NCBI GenBank assembly: GCA_964250925.1
Contig: CAXUHU010000097.1
Span: 1-12,411 of the forward strand
Reading direction: 5' to 3'
Origin: BOG-908 sp964250925
GTDB lineage: Bacteria > Pseudomonadota > Alphaproteobacteria > Acetobacterales > Acetobacteraceae
Length of the DNA: 12,411 nt
The notes under the pieces: generated by a model
Database searches by the model: none
The model's input: the letters and a program-made list of their open reading frames with translations, nothing else
Told to the model about the DNA's origin: nothing
Position numbers and translations under genes: made by a program
Shown here: positions 1 to 6,390 of the stretch, piece by piece
Position numbering within the stretch: position 1 is the stretch's first letter
How the letters are laid out: the number at the start of each line of letters is the position of its first letter

Positions 1-140
1 CGGTGTAGCGCGACAGCCAAGGCGGGCTGCGGCCGGGGAGCGCCCCACAACGCGCTGCAGCCACGTCTGCCTCGCAATCGATGCCCATAGAAGCAAAATC
101 ATGTCAGACGGCGGTTGAGACCTTCACACGAACCCGCATT

Positions 141-1259
141 TCAGGGCCTTGGTGTCATCAATTCCATCAAGTCGATTGCTCGTTCGAAGTCGGTGAGATC
201 GATAGTCACTTCCTGATCCCGGTCGGCGCCTTTTGTGTCTCCCAGGACGTAGCCTACCCGCTGACCCAGCGAGGTGGCGAGGCTCGATTGGATGGTGCCG
301 GGATCGCGCAGAGTGCCGCGCAGGGCGCACGTAAAGGTTTTTGATTTTGAAAAAACGATATTGTGCAAACCGGACCCATATTCTCCTGCAATTTGCGACG
401 CCCCTGCAAAAGTGGCGATCTGCTCAGCCAGACCCAAAGTCTCGGGACGTACAATTGAAAAGCCTTTTTGTGTGGCTACGGCCTCAATGGCCGCCCGGTT
501 AGTGAACCGGCGGGTGGTATTTTCGGCCGAACGAGAGATGAAGATGCGCTGGCCATGTCCGGTCCGTGTCAATATGCGCGAACGGAGACGATCCACCCAG
601 AAATGCGTTGCCTCAGCGAAGCTCGACGACAGGCGCTCGTAGGTTCTCAGAATTGTCGGTATGATCAGCCGGTCTGTGCGAATTACCTCGTCGCCAAAGA
701 AATGCGGCACGAGTTGGGCTTGCCCGATTCCGGCGGCTTTCAGAATTTCGAGCACCCAATGCGGAGGTCTCATGGGAACCAGAAACTTCAACGCATCGAC
801 CGCGAACCCACATGCTTTCAACAGCCAGAGCTTTGGCAGGTAGTCTACCAGGAAATGACCATAAACCTCGAAAGACGGGCCTAGAAAAGCGACAAGCGGC
901 CCTTCGATCTCACGGACCGGCAATTGTCCCGCGTTGATGCGCTGGACTACGTTTTGCACATAGGGGCGATGATGGTTGAGCGAGTCTGCCCAGAAAGCAT
1001 GCCCGTCCTTGATCGCGACACCTGTAGGGCCGGCAGCGGCATCGCGAAGCAAGAAGCACCCTGTCGGCCGCAACATGGTCTGGCCATACATCTGTTTCGC
1101 CAGAGTGCTTCCCATGGGACCGACGATGAAGGCAGGGCGGGGTGGCGGCAGCGTTGCCGGCGCGTCGACTCGGCGAAACAAAACCGCAGGCGACTCCCCA
1201 CGGGCAGCGTGCTCGCCTATTTCTTGGATGCGCCAGATTTTCGACGTGAAAAGCGCCAT
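141..1259 (-). CDS. Glycosyltransferase family 61 (DUF563) protein, canonical copy
   Basis: A 372-aa protein of the GT61/DUF563 family, cytoplasmic glycosyltransferases that act on glycans or cell-surface polysaccharides; the sugar donor and acceptor cannot be read from sequence. Family hallmarks are present: GHFLVDYLP at residues 134-142 (the GH-x3-D-x-LP motif), RIFISRS at 238-244, then the segment ending in AEQI near 280, and AGEYGSGLHN at 291-300 (the family's G-x-x-G-x-G-L-x-N loop). I see no signal peptide or membrane span. The ATG at 1259 lies 14 nt after the stop of the upstream, paralogous GT61-like gene, so the two are probably co-transcribed; the ribosome binding site is weak (a GGA about 3-5 nt upstream). 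The C-terminal block (VGYVLGD followed by IDLTDFERAIDLMEL) is shared with the neighbour. Family assignment is secure; the pathway (capsule, exopolysaccharide or LPS decoration) is inference. Confidence 0.85.
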   Translation of the reverse strand: MALFTSKIWRIQEIGEHAARGESPAVLFRRVDAPATLPPPRPAFIVGPMGSTLAKQMYGQTMLRPTGCFLLRDAAAGPTGVAIKDGHAFWADSLNHHRPYVQNVVQRINAGQLPVREIEGPLVAFLGPSFEVYGHFLVDYLPKLWLLKACGFAVDALKFLVPMRPPHWVLEILKAAGIGQAQLVPHFFGDEVIRTDRLIIPTILRTYERLSSSFAEATHFWVDRLRSRILTRTGHGQRIFISRSAENTTRRFTNRAAIEAVATQKGFSIVRPETLGLAEQIATFAGASQIAGEYGSGLHNIVFSKSKTFTCALRGTLRDPGTIQSSLATSLGQRVGYVLGDTKGADRDQEVTIDLTDFERAIDLMELMTPRP

Positions 1260-1273
1260 GATCCGCTGTCCGT

Positions 1274-2284
1274 TTACGCGCGCTTGTAGAGTTCTACTAT
1301 CTTCAGAGCGCTTTCGAAGTCGTCCGGATCTATATAAAAATCCTCTTTCATCGTGTCTTTCGCCTCACCTGCGCCGAAAACGTATCCAACATGCTGCTCG
1401 AGCACGTGCGCGATGGAGGACTGGACATAGCCGCTATGGCACTCCGAGCTTCGAAGCGAGCAGACGACCGCGCCGGGCTTGCGCAACGACCATCCCGACC
1501 CCTGATCGCCGCAGGTGACCAGCGCGGATGCGCTTGCCAACAGCTGCTGCTGTTCGTGTGGTGAGCGGCGGTCTAGGTCAGGCGTGCGATAGCCGAGCTG
1601 TTCGCCTATCTCGATGAGTTCGGCCACATTCCGCGGGCGCCCCTCATGGCCCGGACTCGGCACCATGAAAATTCGAGTGTCCTTGCAGATTTCGGGCTCC
1701 GGCTCGTCAATCCCGCCATGGCGCAAGAATGATAATTCTCGTGACACCGGACTAGTATAGCCCTGCAAGCACAGGCTTGTCGGCATGATCAGATCGGCAA
1801 TACGGAGCGACCCCTGTTCGGGATTGTACGTTGAAGGACGCGGCTCACCTATGCCGAAATTCAACAATACTTCGCCGATGAGGCTAGTGAGTGTCGGGGA
1901 TGCCAAATACCGCAGGGAGCGCAGATCGAAGCCGCATTGCAGCAATGTTGAGAGCCGGTAGCGAACCTCCAAAAGCCAGTGCCCTGGTGAGGTCTCCAGG
2001 CGTTCGTCGAATAGGACTGTTGGGCCTTCCACTCTTCGTGCGGGCCTTGGTCCATTATGCGTTGCAAGCCGAAGCCCACAGCCCGGTATCGGGTTGGTTG
2101 ACCCGTCCGCCAAGACCAATCCGCTCGCCGTCAGGGCGGCGTCGTGCGTGCGGTAATATCCGACAGAGGGCATGTGTGATGTCTCAAATAATTTTTTGAG
2201 AGCTGTTCGTCCAATAGGCCCAAATAGAAATATCGGGTTGAGCGGGAGAGACGGTCCGGCTGGAAAAAGCTCATGATATTCCAT
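1274..2284 (-). CDS. Divergent GT61-like paralogue with eroded motifs
   Basis: A 336-aa protein when started at the ATG at 2284. It aligns by eye along its length with the downstream GT61 protein: FGPIGRT against VGPMGST, VEGPTVLF against IEGPLVAF, a GH motif at residues 101-102, QGSGWS at 261-266, and a shared C-terminal VGYVFG plus DPDDFESALKIVEL. The family's key positions are degraded: the GH-x3-D-x-LP motif reads GHWLLEVRY (Asp to Glu, no LP), RIFISRS reads RIFMVPS, and the G-x-G-L-x-N loop reads GSGWSLR. This suggests lost or altered catalysis. The frame stays open to 2485, but those 67 extra residues are Arg/Ala-rich and unlike the neighbour's N-terminus, so I chose 2284; neither start has a clear Shine-Dalgarno. 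Compared with the neighbour about 25 N-terminal residues are missing, so the 5' end may be lost to recombination. It lies 14 nt upstream of the canonical copy. Confidence 0.68.
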   Translation of the reverse strand: MEYHELFPAGPSLPLNPIFLFGPIGRTALKKLFETSHMPSVGYYRTHDAALTASGLVLADGSTNPIPGCGLRLATHNGPRPARRVEGPTVLFDERLETSPGHWLLEVRYRLSTLLQCGFDLRSLRYLASPTLTSLIGEVLLNFGIGEPRPSTYNPEQGSLRIADLIMPTSLCLQGYTSPVSRELSFLRHGGIDEPEPEICKDTRIFMVPSPGHEGRPRNVAELIEIGEQLGYRTPDLDRRSPHEQQQLLASASALVTCGDQGSGWSLRKPGAVVCSLRSSECHSGYVQSSIAHVLEQHVGYVFGAGEAKDTMKEDFYIDPDDFESALKIVELYKRA

Positions 2285-2867
2285 GGCCCGACATACCCGA
2301 CTTTTACAGGCACCACACCTTTTCGCGCGCGCCGGAGCTGGCACGATTGCCTGGATGCGCCGCCGCACCGGGTCGCAACGGCCGCAGGCGCGCGAAGGTG
2401 CAGCCGCTAATCTGGCGCTGATGGTCGGCACTCGCCGCAGCCACGGCATCGCCCCTTCGAAGAGGCATGCGGCCGAAGCCGACATGCTGCACCAAGACCC
2501 GGCGAGGGTCTTCGTAGCGTGCGTGACCGGGCGCTGCTGGCTGTCAGGATGGCCGGCGCTCTCCGGCCCTCAACTGGTCGCCTTCGGTTTACCGACGGTG
2601 ATGTGGGTCCAGTAGCGCACTCCGTCCCGGATCATGGCAAGCATGCGCGCGCCAGCACGCCGTCTCCCTCACCTCAACGAACGCGCCGAGCTTGGGCCAA
2701 GCTGCCTAAGAGTCCGAGTGCGAAGCGGGTGAAGGCTTACCGCAGGTCAGCCAGCCTTTCGCGGGATTAGGTCCACGCCGGATTGGACAACCCGGCCAGA
2801 GAGCTAGTCCTGAGCCTAGACACCTTGGACGTTTGCAGTTGACGCGACTGCGGAGCGAGCTTCAAGT
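2285..2867. other. Gene-poor stretch, possible remnant DNA
   Basis: No gene here can be supported. Several short open frames exist on both strands, but none has a ribosome binding site or a recognisable domain; their Arg/Ala/Pro-rich translations are typical of non-coding GC-rich DNA. It does hold a perfect 7-bp inverted repeat at 2494-2512 (AAGACCC, loop of 5, GGGTCTT), a 6-bp one at 2551-2568 (GGCCGG, loop of 6, CCGGCC), and a GAGTC (GANTC) site at 2710-2714 upstream of the methyltransferase gene. The abrupt change at its left edge, where the GT61-like N-terminus is missing, fits an old recombination boundary. Confidence 0.5.
2494..2512. repeat. Perfect 7-bp inverted repeat (hairpin)
   Basis: AAGACCC and GGGTCTT flank a 5-nt loop GGCGA. 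No T-run follows on either strand, so it is not a typical intrinsic terminator. Function unknown. Confidence 0.4.
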
Positions 2868-3965
2868 TTGCCCGTCAACAAGCTAAATACTGAGACCTTG
2901 GATCCAACGCGCAGCCTTCCACTGAACCAAATACTGAGAGGTGACTGCGTTGAAGTAATGCGCATGTTGCCTGCGGGGTCTGTCCATTGCGTTTTTGCGG
3001 ACCCTCCATACAACCTGCAGCTTCGCAGTGAGCTACGCCGGCCAGATGACAGTTTGGTGGACGGCGTCAATGACGATTGGGACCGTTTTACCGACTTTGA
3101 CGCATACGACGCATTTACCCGAGACTGGATGATTGAAGCAAGGCGGCTGCTCAATAAAGACGGTACAATGTGGGTCATAGGAACCTATCATAATATTTTC
3201 CGTGTTGGCAAAATGCTTCAAGACTTGGGTTTTTGGATACTTAATGACGTTGTTTGGCGCAAATCCAATCCCATGCCGAATTTCCGAGGCCGCCGGTTCA
3301 CGAACGCGCATGAAACGTTGATCTGGGTTGCCCGTCAGAAAGAAAGCCGATACCGGTTCAACTATGCTACGATGAAGGCTCTAAACGACGACTTACAAAT
3401 GCGAAGCGACTGGCTGATACCGCTTTGCACAGGAAGCGAACGCCTGCGAAACGCGCATGGCTTGAAGCTTCACCCGACTCAGAAGCCCGAGGCCTTGCTA
3501 CACCGGATTTTATTGGCAAGCACGATTGTCGGAGACGTCGTTCTTGATCCCTTCTTGGGTAGCGGAACGTCAGCCGTTGTAGCACGTCGTCTACACCGTC
3601 AGTTCGTTGGCATTGAGAGACACCCAGCCTACGTCGAGGCCGCCTGGGGGCGTATCCACAAACAAAAAGCTGCACCGGTCAATACGGTAAAAGAACTTTC
3701 CACTCGCCGAGAGTCACCGCGTATTTCTTTCGGCAGTCTAGTCGAGCGTAGCTTGATAGCACCAGGCACGATATTGAGAGATAAGCAGGGCAGCGTCGCT
3801 GCTACGGTAATGGTGGACGGAACCCTCAGTTGCGGCCCTCACCGGGGCTCCATCCACCAGATTGGAGCAATTGTTCAGCATGCGCCCAGTTGCAACGGCT
3901 GGACGTTCTGGCACATGGATGGCGAGGCGGGCTGCGTGCCAATTGATTCCCTCCGCAGCCTGTAG
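2868..3965 (+). CDS. ccrM: CcrM-like adenine-N6 DNA methyltransferase (predicted GANTC)
   Basis: A 365-aa beta-class adenine methyltransferase of the CcrM family, which methylates adenine in GANTC using S-adenosylmethionine. Motif order is that of the beta class: catalytic DPPYNLQL at residues 45-52 (motif IV), the CcrM-typical YHNIFRVG at 107-114 and SNPMPNF-GRRF-NAHET at about 133-150, HPTQKPEAL at 202-210 (motif X), then DPFLGSGT at 227-234 with FVGIE at 246-250 (SAM-binding motif I region). Residues from about 288 to the end match the RAMA domain that CcrM enzymes carry C-terminally. The frame is open from 2820 but contains no ATG before residue 31, so TTG at 2868 is the best start; it gives the usual short N-terminal lead before RGDC. 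GGAG lies 12 nt upstream, a weak ribosome site. Flanking genes are not those usual for chromosomal ccrM, and base composition is visibly lower in GC than the right of the window, so it may be an accessory copy. Specificity is inferred from family. Confidence 0.88.
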   Translation: MPVNKLNTETLDPTRSLPLNQILRGDCVEVMRMLPAGSVHCVFADPPYNLQLRSELRRPDDSLVDGVNDDWDRFTDFDAYDAFTRDWMIEARRLLNKDGTMWVIGTYHNIFRVGKMLQDLGFWILNDVVWRKSNPMPNFRGRRFTNAHETLIWVARQKESRYRFNYATMKALNDDLQMRSDWLIPLCTGSERLRNAHGLKLHPTQKPEALLHRILLASTIVGDVVLDPFLGSGTSAVVARRLHRQFVGIERHPAYVEAAWGRIHKQKAAPVNTVKELSTRRESPRISFGSLVERSLIAPGTILRDKQGSVAATVMVDGTLSCGPHRGSIHQIGAIVQHAPSCNGWTFWHMDGEAGCVPIDSLRSL

Positions 3966-3967
3966 CC

Positions 3968-4024
3968 AAGCTGTCATTTCATTCCAAGGCTTACATTGCG
4001 GTAACCGCTTGGTGACGACAGCTT
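3968..4024. repeat. Nested inverted repeat immediately 3' of the methyltransferase gene
   Basis: Outer arms AAGCTGTC (3968-3975) and GACAGCTT (4017-4024) are perfect. Inside them CCAAG (3984-3988) pairs with CTTGG (4008-4012), and GCGGT-A-ACCGC (3998-4008) is a further palindrome overlapping that inner arm by one base. The outer arm begins 2 nt after the stop codon, so the structure would form at the 3' end of the methyltransferase mRNA. Possible roles are RNA 3'-end protection, a factor-dependent terminator, or the footprint of a small mobile element. Confidence 0.5.
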
Positions 4025-4130
4025 ACTTAGTGTGATGCTGGCGAATGACTTCAACAGGTGCCTGTACAAGCGCCGTTAATCGGCCTCGGGTTGCTGAAGG
4101 GAAGATCAATCACCGACGTTGACCGTCATG

Positions 4131-4190
4131 GCCGTTGAACCTGGGGAAGTTCCGGACTAGGCCAGCACCTGCCGTTGAACCGGCAAGGTG
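4131..4190. repeat. 11-bp direct repeat with an overlapping hairpin
   Basis: GCCGTTGAACC occurs at 4131-4141 and again at 4171-4181, exactly 40 bp apart. The second copy forms the upper part of a hairpin: CACCT-GCCG (4166-4174), loop TTGAAC, CGGC-A-AGGTG (4181-4190), with one bulged A. It lies just past the stop codon of the CHAP gene, so it could form at the 3' end of that transcript. Confidence 0.4.
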
Positions 4191-4226
4191 CGACCTTGGC
4201 ACGGGGAGCGGTATATTTCTATCTCT

Positions 4227-4937
4227 CTACCTCGAACTCCGGCTCGGAGCGTAATTTGACGGATCCCTGATTGTCAGGTCGAGTGCCTTCAATGTGCTCG
4301 AGGCCTCTGCTAGCTCCGTGACAACGCGATTGTGCCGAGCGCGACTCGAGCGTGATTTGGTGACAATACGACTCGTTGGCCGCAGGGCATTATAAGTCAC
4401 CTCCGACAAGGCAGCGCTCTCGTCGGGTCTTGGGTATATAAATCCGTGCGTCAGATAGATGTTTCCAAATCCCGCTCCCCTTCCCAGCTGCACGCGAACG
4501 GCAGTCCAGTCGTTATCTTGTGATACATCTTCGACCACGACGCCACGTGCAACGCCGCGGCTGTTCCAATGAGACTGATCAATCATGATGGTTCGTGTAT
4601 CTTTGATCCCGGACACCACAGCCACATGTCCAAGCGGCATGCGTCCATTTTCTTGAAAGCTAAGGACGCTGCCATTCTCTGGTCGGCTTCCCCTTGCGTA
4701 AACGCCGGCAGCATTACTCCACCAATCGCGCGCGTTTCCGGAGATGTCTATTCCGGCATCCTGCTTGGCGAAAGCTACGCACTGGATCACGGGCGCTACT
4801 GAAGTCAACCCGATATTGACGTAGCGCTCATGTGCTCGGCTTCGATGATGATTGTGCTGGCGAGCGCCAACGGGAGATATCAATACTATGCTCATGAGAG
4901 CCGTTAAAAGCCACAAACGACTGCGCTCAGAAAACAT
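4227..4937 (-). CDS. Secreted CHAP-domain protein (predicted cysteine amidase/peptidase)
   Basis: A 236-aa protein with an N-terminal signal peptide (charged MFSERSR, a hydrophobic run, predicted cleavage after VGA near residue 25) and a CHAP domain at about 45-170. CHAP domains are Cys/His amidases or endopeptidases that usually cut peptidoglycan. Visible catalytic candidates are Cys53 in QCVAFA and His104 in GHVAVV, with Asp120/His123 in the following strand (DQSHWN). GNARDWW at 67-73 is a conserved feature of this CHAP type. The start at 4937 is fixed by a good ribosome site, GGGAG 5 nt upstream, directly before the signal peptide; the frame also opens at 5018, without a ribosome site. After residue 170 comes a 65-residue Arg/Ser-rich tail of unknown role. 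It converges on the methyltransferase gene. A wall-remodelling or lytic role in the periplasm or outside the cell is inference from family. Confidence 0.82.
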   Translation of the reverse strand: MFSERSRLWLLTALMSIVLISPVGARQHNHHRSRAHERYVNIGLTSVAPVIQCVAFAKQDAGIDISGNARDWWSNAAGVYARGSRPENGSVLSFQENGRMPLGHVAVVSGIKDTRTIMIDQSHWNSRGVARGVVVEDVSQDNDWTAVRVQLGRGAGFGNIYLTHGFIYPRPDESAALSEVTYNALRPTSRIVTKSRSSRARHNRVVTELAEASSTLKALDLTIRDPSNYAPSRSSR

Positions 4938-5056
4938 GCTTACTCCCGACAGTCGACACCAGAATTCGGTAACAACGGTGTGCGACGTCGGCAACGCAGT
5001 TTTCTCACCAGACGACATCCGAGCTGTCGTTGGACAAAGCCCGCCTGTGAACGACC

Positions 5057-5079
5057 ATTATAATAGGATTATAATCCTA
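5057..5079. promoter_or_regulatory. A/T-rich palindrome and tandem ATTATAAT, candidate operator/promoter
   Basis: TAGGATTATAATCCTA at 5064-5079 is a perfect 16-bp palindrome. The self-complementary octamer ATTATAAT occurs twice (5057-5064 and 5068-5075), 11 bp apart, about one helical turn. Each octamer contains TATAAT on both strands, so it could be a -10 element in either direction. It lies about 120 bp upstream of the CHAP gene start. No good -35 (TTGACA) is visible at the right distance, so an operator is as likely as a promoter. Confidence 0.45.
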
Positions 5080-5282
5080 ACTGTCCCTTGTATCTATCAC
5101 TAGGACAGGTCCTTTGAATGAGATGCGTGATAGGCCGGCGAGTGAAGCGATGTGACTCGGCGATGTTGCAGGTTGTTCGAGCTGAACTTGCAACCTACCG
5201 TCACGCTGGCCCAACAAAGAAACGTTGTTCGGTCAGTATACAAGGCCATGATTAAAGAAAAGAACTGAGTTTTACGCCTATC
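5080..5282. other. Non-coding stretch, weak stem-loop only
   Basis: I see no gene here. A bulged stem-loop can be drawn around 5168-5195 (AGGTT with AACCT, enclosing GTTC with GAAC), and a GACTC (GANTC) site lies at 5154-5158. With 4938-5056 this forms the non-coding region upstream of the CHAP gene. Confidence 0.4.
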
Positions 5283-5791
5283 TCACATCGCATAAATCGC
5301 CTCTAACCTAACGCGCATGTCTGCTATAAGGGGCAGAACCTGTTGAGCGTGCTCAACCATCTTTTCTATGGCGGCAATGAGAGAGGAGAACGTCGGTTTG
5401 GCTTCGCCTTCACCCGCAAGTGATCATCCGCACCTTTGCTGCGTCCGGCTCCATCAAGCGGAACGCGACGGGGGAGGGCGATAGCGGGCCAAACACCAGC
5501 CGTGTGACGTGAAGCCGGGCCTCCGGCGGCAGAGAGGTGCGATGCGCTGGCAGGGCGCTGCTTCAACACGTCGCGCGTCTTTGCACTGGGCGTTTGAACG
5601 ACCAGCTGGCGAACAGGGATCGGGACGTTCCGGGTTGTAACCAAGGAACAACCGGGCGGCGTCGCTGCCGACACAGGTCGTGAGGACCCGGGCTTAAGGC
5701 TGGCCCCCGTGGCTGCAGTCTTTGCCTTCCTGCGGCATCCTTGTCGCCGGCTGCAATCTTTCTGCTTGACGAAATAGAGCACATACGTCAT
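5283..5791 (-). pseudogene. Possible frameshifted hypothetical gene
   Basis: An open frame starts at ATG 5791 and runs to 5366 (141 codons, basic, Ser/Pro/Ala-rich, no recognised domain, no clear ribosome site). In a second frame, 5423 down to 5283 reads as a plausible protein C-terminus containing IEKMVEHAQQVLPLIADM and ending ARG-LEA-type helix, with an amphipathic or coiled-coil pattern and no usable start of its own. Adding one base near 5423-5430 would join the two frames into a protein of about 168 aa. This suggests a gene broken by a frameshift, or two unrelated chance frames. I do not recognise the family and assign no function. Confidence 0.27.
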
Positions 5792-5897
5792 CTATAAAGA
5801 TGTCAATGATCATCCTTGCTGTAAGGTGTCCAGAGAATGACTGCAAGGCGCTCACCCATGCTTCCTTCGAGAATGCTCGTTACAGGCCTCGGCCCCT

Positions 5898-5932
5898 TCA
5901 TCGCGCGCCTGACGCCAGCAGGCGCGCGATGA
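5898..5932 (+). promoter_or_regulatory. 14-bp perfect inverted repeat covering the ICMT start codon
   Basis: TCATCGCGCGCCTG (5898-5911) and CAGGCGCGCGATGA (5919-5932) are perfect reverse complements around a 7-nt loop. The right arm contains the start ATG (5929-5931) and the only ribosome-site-like bases (CAGG). In mRNA the stem would bury both. It could be a translational control element, or in DNA an operator over the gene's start. Confidence 0.55.
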
Positions 5933-6390
5933 GAGCGCTTGAGCGCCGCGTGCCTCCGCCGGTCCTTATGATCGTGATCAGCGCGGCGATGGGTGCGGCC
6001 AAGCTGGGCTCACATCCACCGATGTTGCCGCTTGATTGGCGGTGGGGGCTGGCCGGCCTTTGCTTCGTCGCAGCCGGCGTGTTCGCCTTCCCGGCGTTCG
6101 CCGCTTTTGGAAGGGCCAAAACGACGGCCGACCCCGTGCACGTCGAACGCGCCTCAAGCCTCGTCACAACGGGCATATATCGCCTCACGCGCAATCCTAT
6201 GTACGTTGCCCTCTCGTTGCTTTTATGCGCTTGGGCCGCGTGGATAGCCCGGCCGCTTTCCATGATCGGGCCCGTGGCGTTTATCCTGTTCATTACCCGG
6301 TTTCAGATCGCGCCCGAAGAGCGTGCCCTGACAATGAAATTCGGTGACGCCTACGACGATTACCGGAGGTCGGTCCGCCGCTGGTTCTGA
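5929..6390 (+). CDS. Isoprenylcysteine carboxyl methyltransferase (ICMT)/PEMT-family membrane protein
   Basis: A 153-aa integral membrane protein of the ICMT/PEMT superfamily, SAM-dependent methyltransferases acting on membrane-embedded substrates. In bacteria without prenylated CaaX proteins the substrate is usually unknown. Hydrophobic segments lie near residues 11-25, 39-60, 93-110 and 111-125. The signature is GIYRLTRNPMY at 82-92, then PEERAL at 129-134, FGDAYDDYRR at 138-147 and a terminal RRWF. The start at 5929 gives MRALERRVPPP, the N-terminus typical of this family (short charged lead, PPP, first membrane helix). The frame also opens at 5800, but those extra 43 residues are not hydrophobic or family-like. 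The start codon sits inside a strong inverted repeat, which points to translational control or, less likely, a different start. No operon partner is evident: the neighbour to the left is on the other strand, and 380 bp separate it from the next gene. Confidence 0.83.
   Translation: MRALERRVPPPVLMIVISAAMGAAKLGSHPPMLPLDWRWGLAGLCFVAAGVFAFPAFAAFGRAKTTADPVHVERASSLVTTGIYRLTRNPMYVALSLLLCAWAAWIARPLSMIGPVAFILFITRFQIAPEERALTMKFGDAYDDYRRSVRRWF

Larger units (their letters stand above)
3966..4226. other. Intergenic stretch rich in inverted and direct repeats
   Basis: This 261-bp gap lies between two convergent genes (methyltransferase from the left, CHAP protein from the right). I see no coding frame with support. 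It holds a nested inverted repeat (3968-4024), a short one at 4054-4065 (ACAGG, TG, CCTGT), an 11-bp direct repeat GCCGTTGAACC at 4131-4141 and 4171-4181, and a bulged hairpin at 4166-4190. Some of these probably serve as bidirectional transcription ends, but none has the T-run of a standard intrinsic terminator. Confidence 0.45.

Noticed and set aside
1..140. Left edge of the window
   Set aside because: Only short frames without ribosome site or similarity; nothing supportable, and the flank is cut by the window.
2285..2485. 67-residue N-terminal extension of the divergent GT61-like protein
   Set aside because: Arg/Ala/Cys-rich, no similarity to the paralogue's N-terminus and no ribosome site.
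2283..2770. Possible transposase remnants in the gene-poor stretch
   Set aside because: I tried reading the translated frames on both strands as known IS families; none gave a DDE or other recognisable motif, and no terminal inverted repeats or target duplications were seen.
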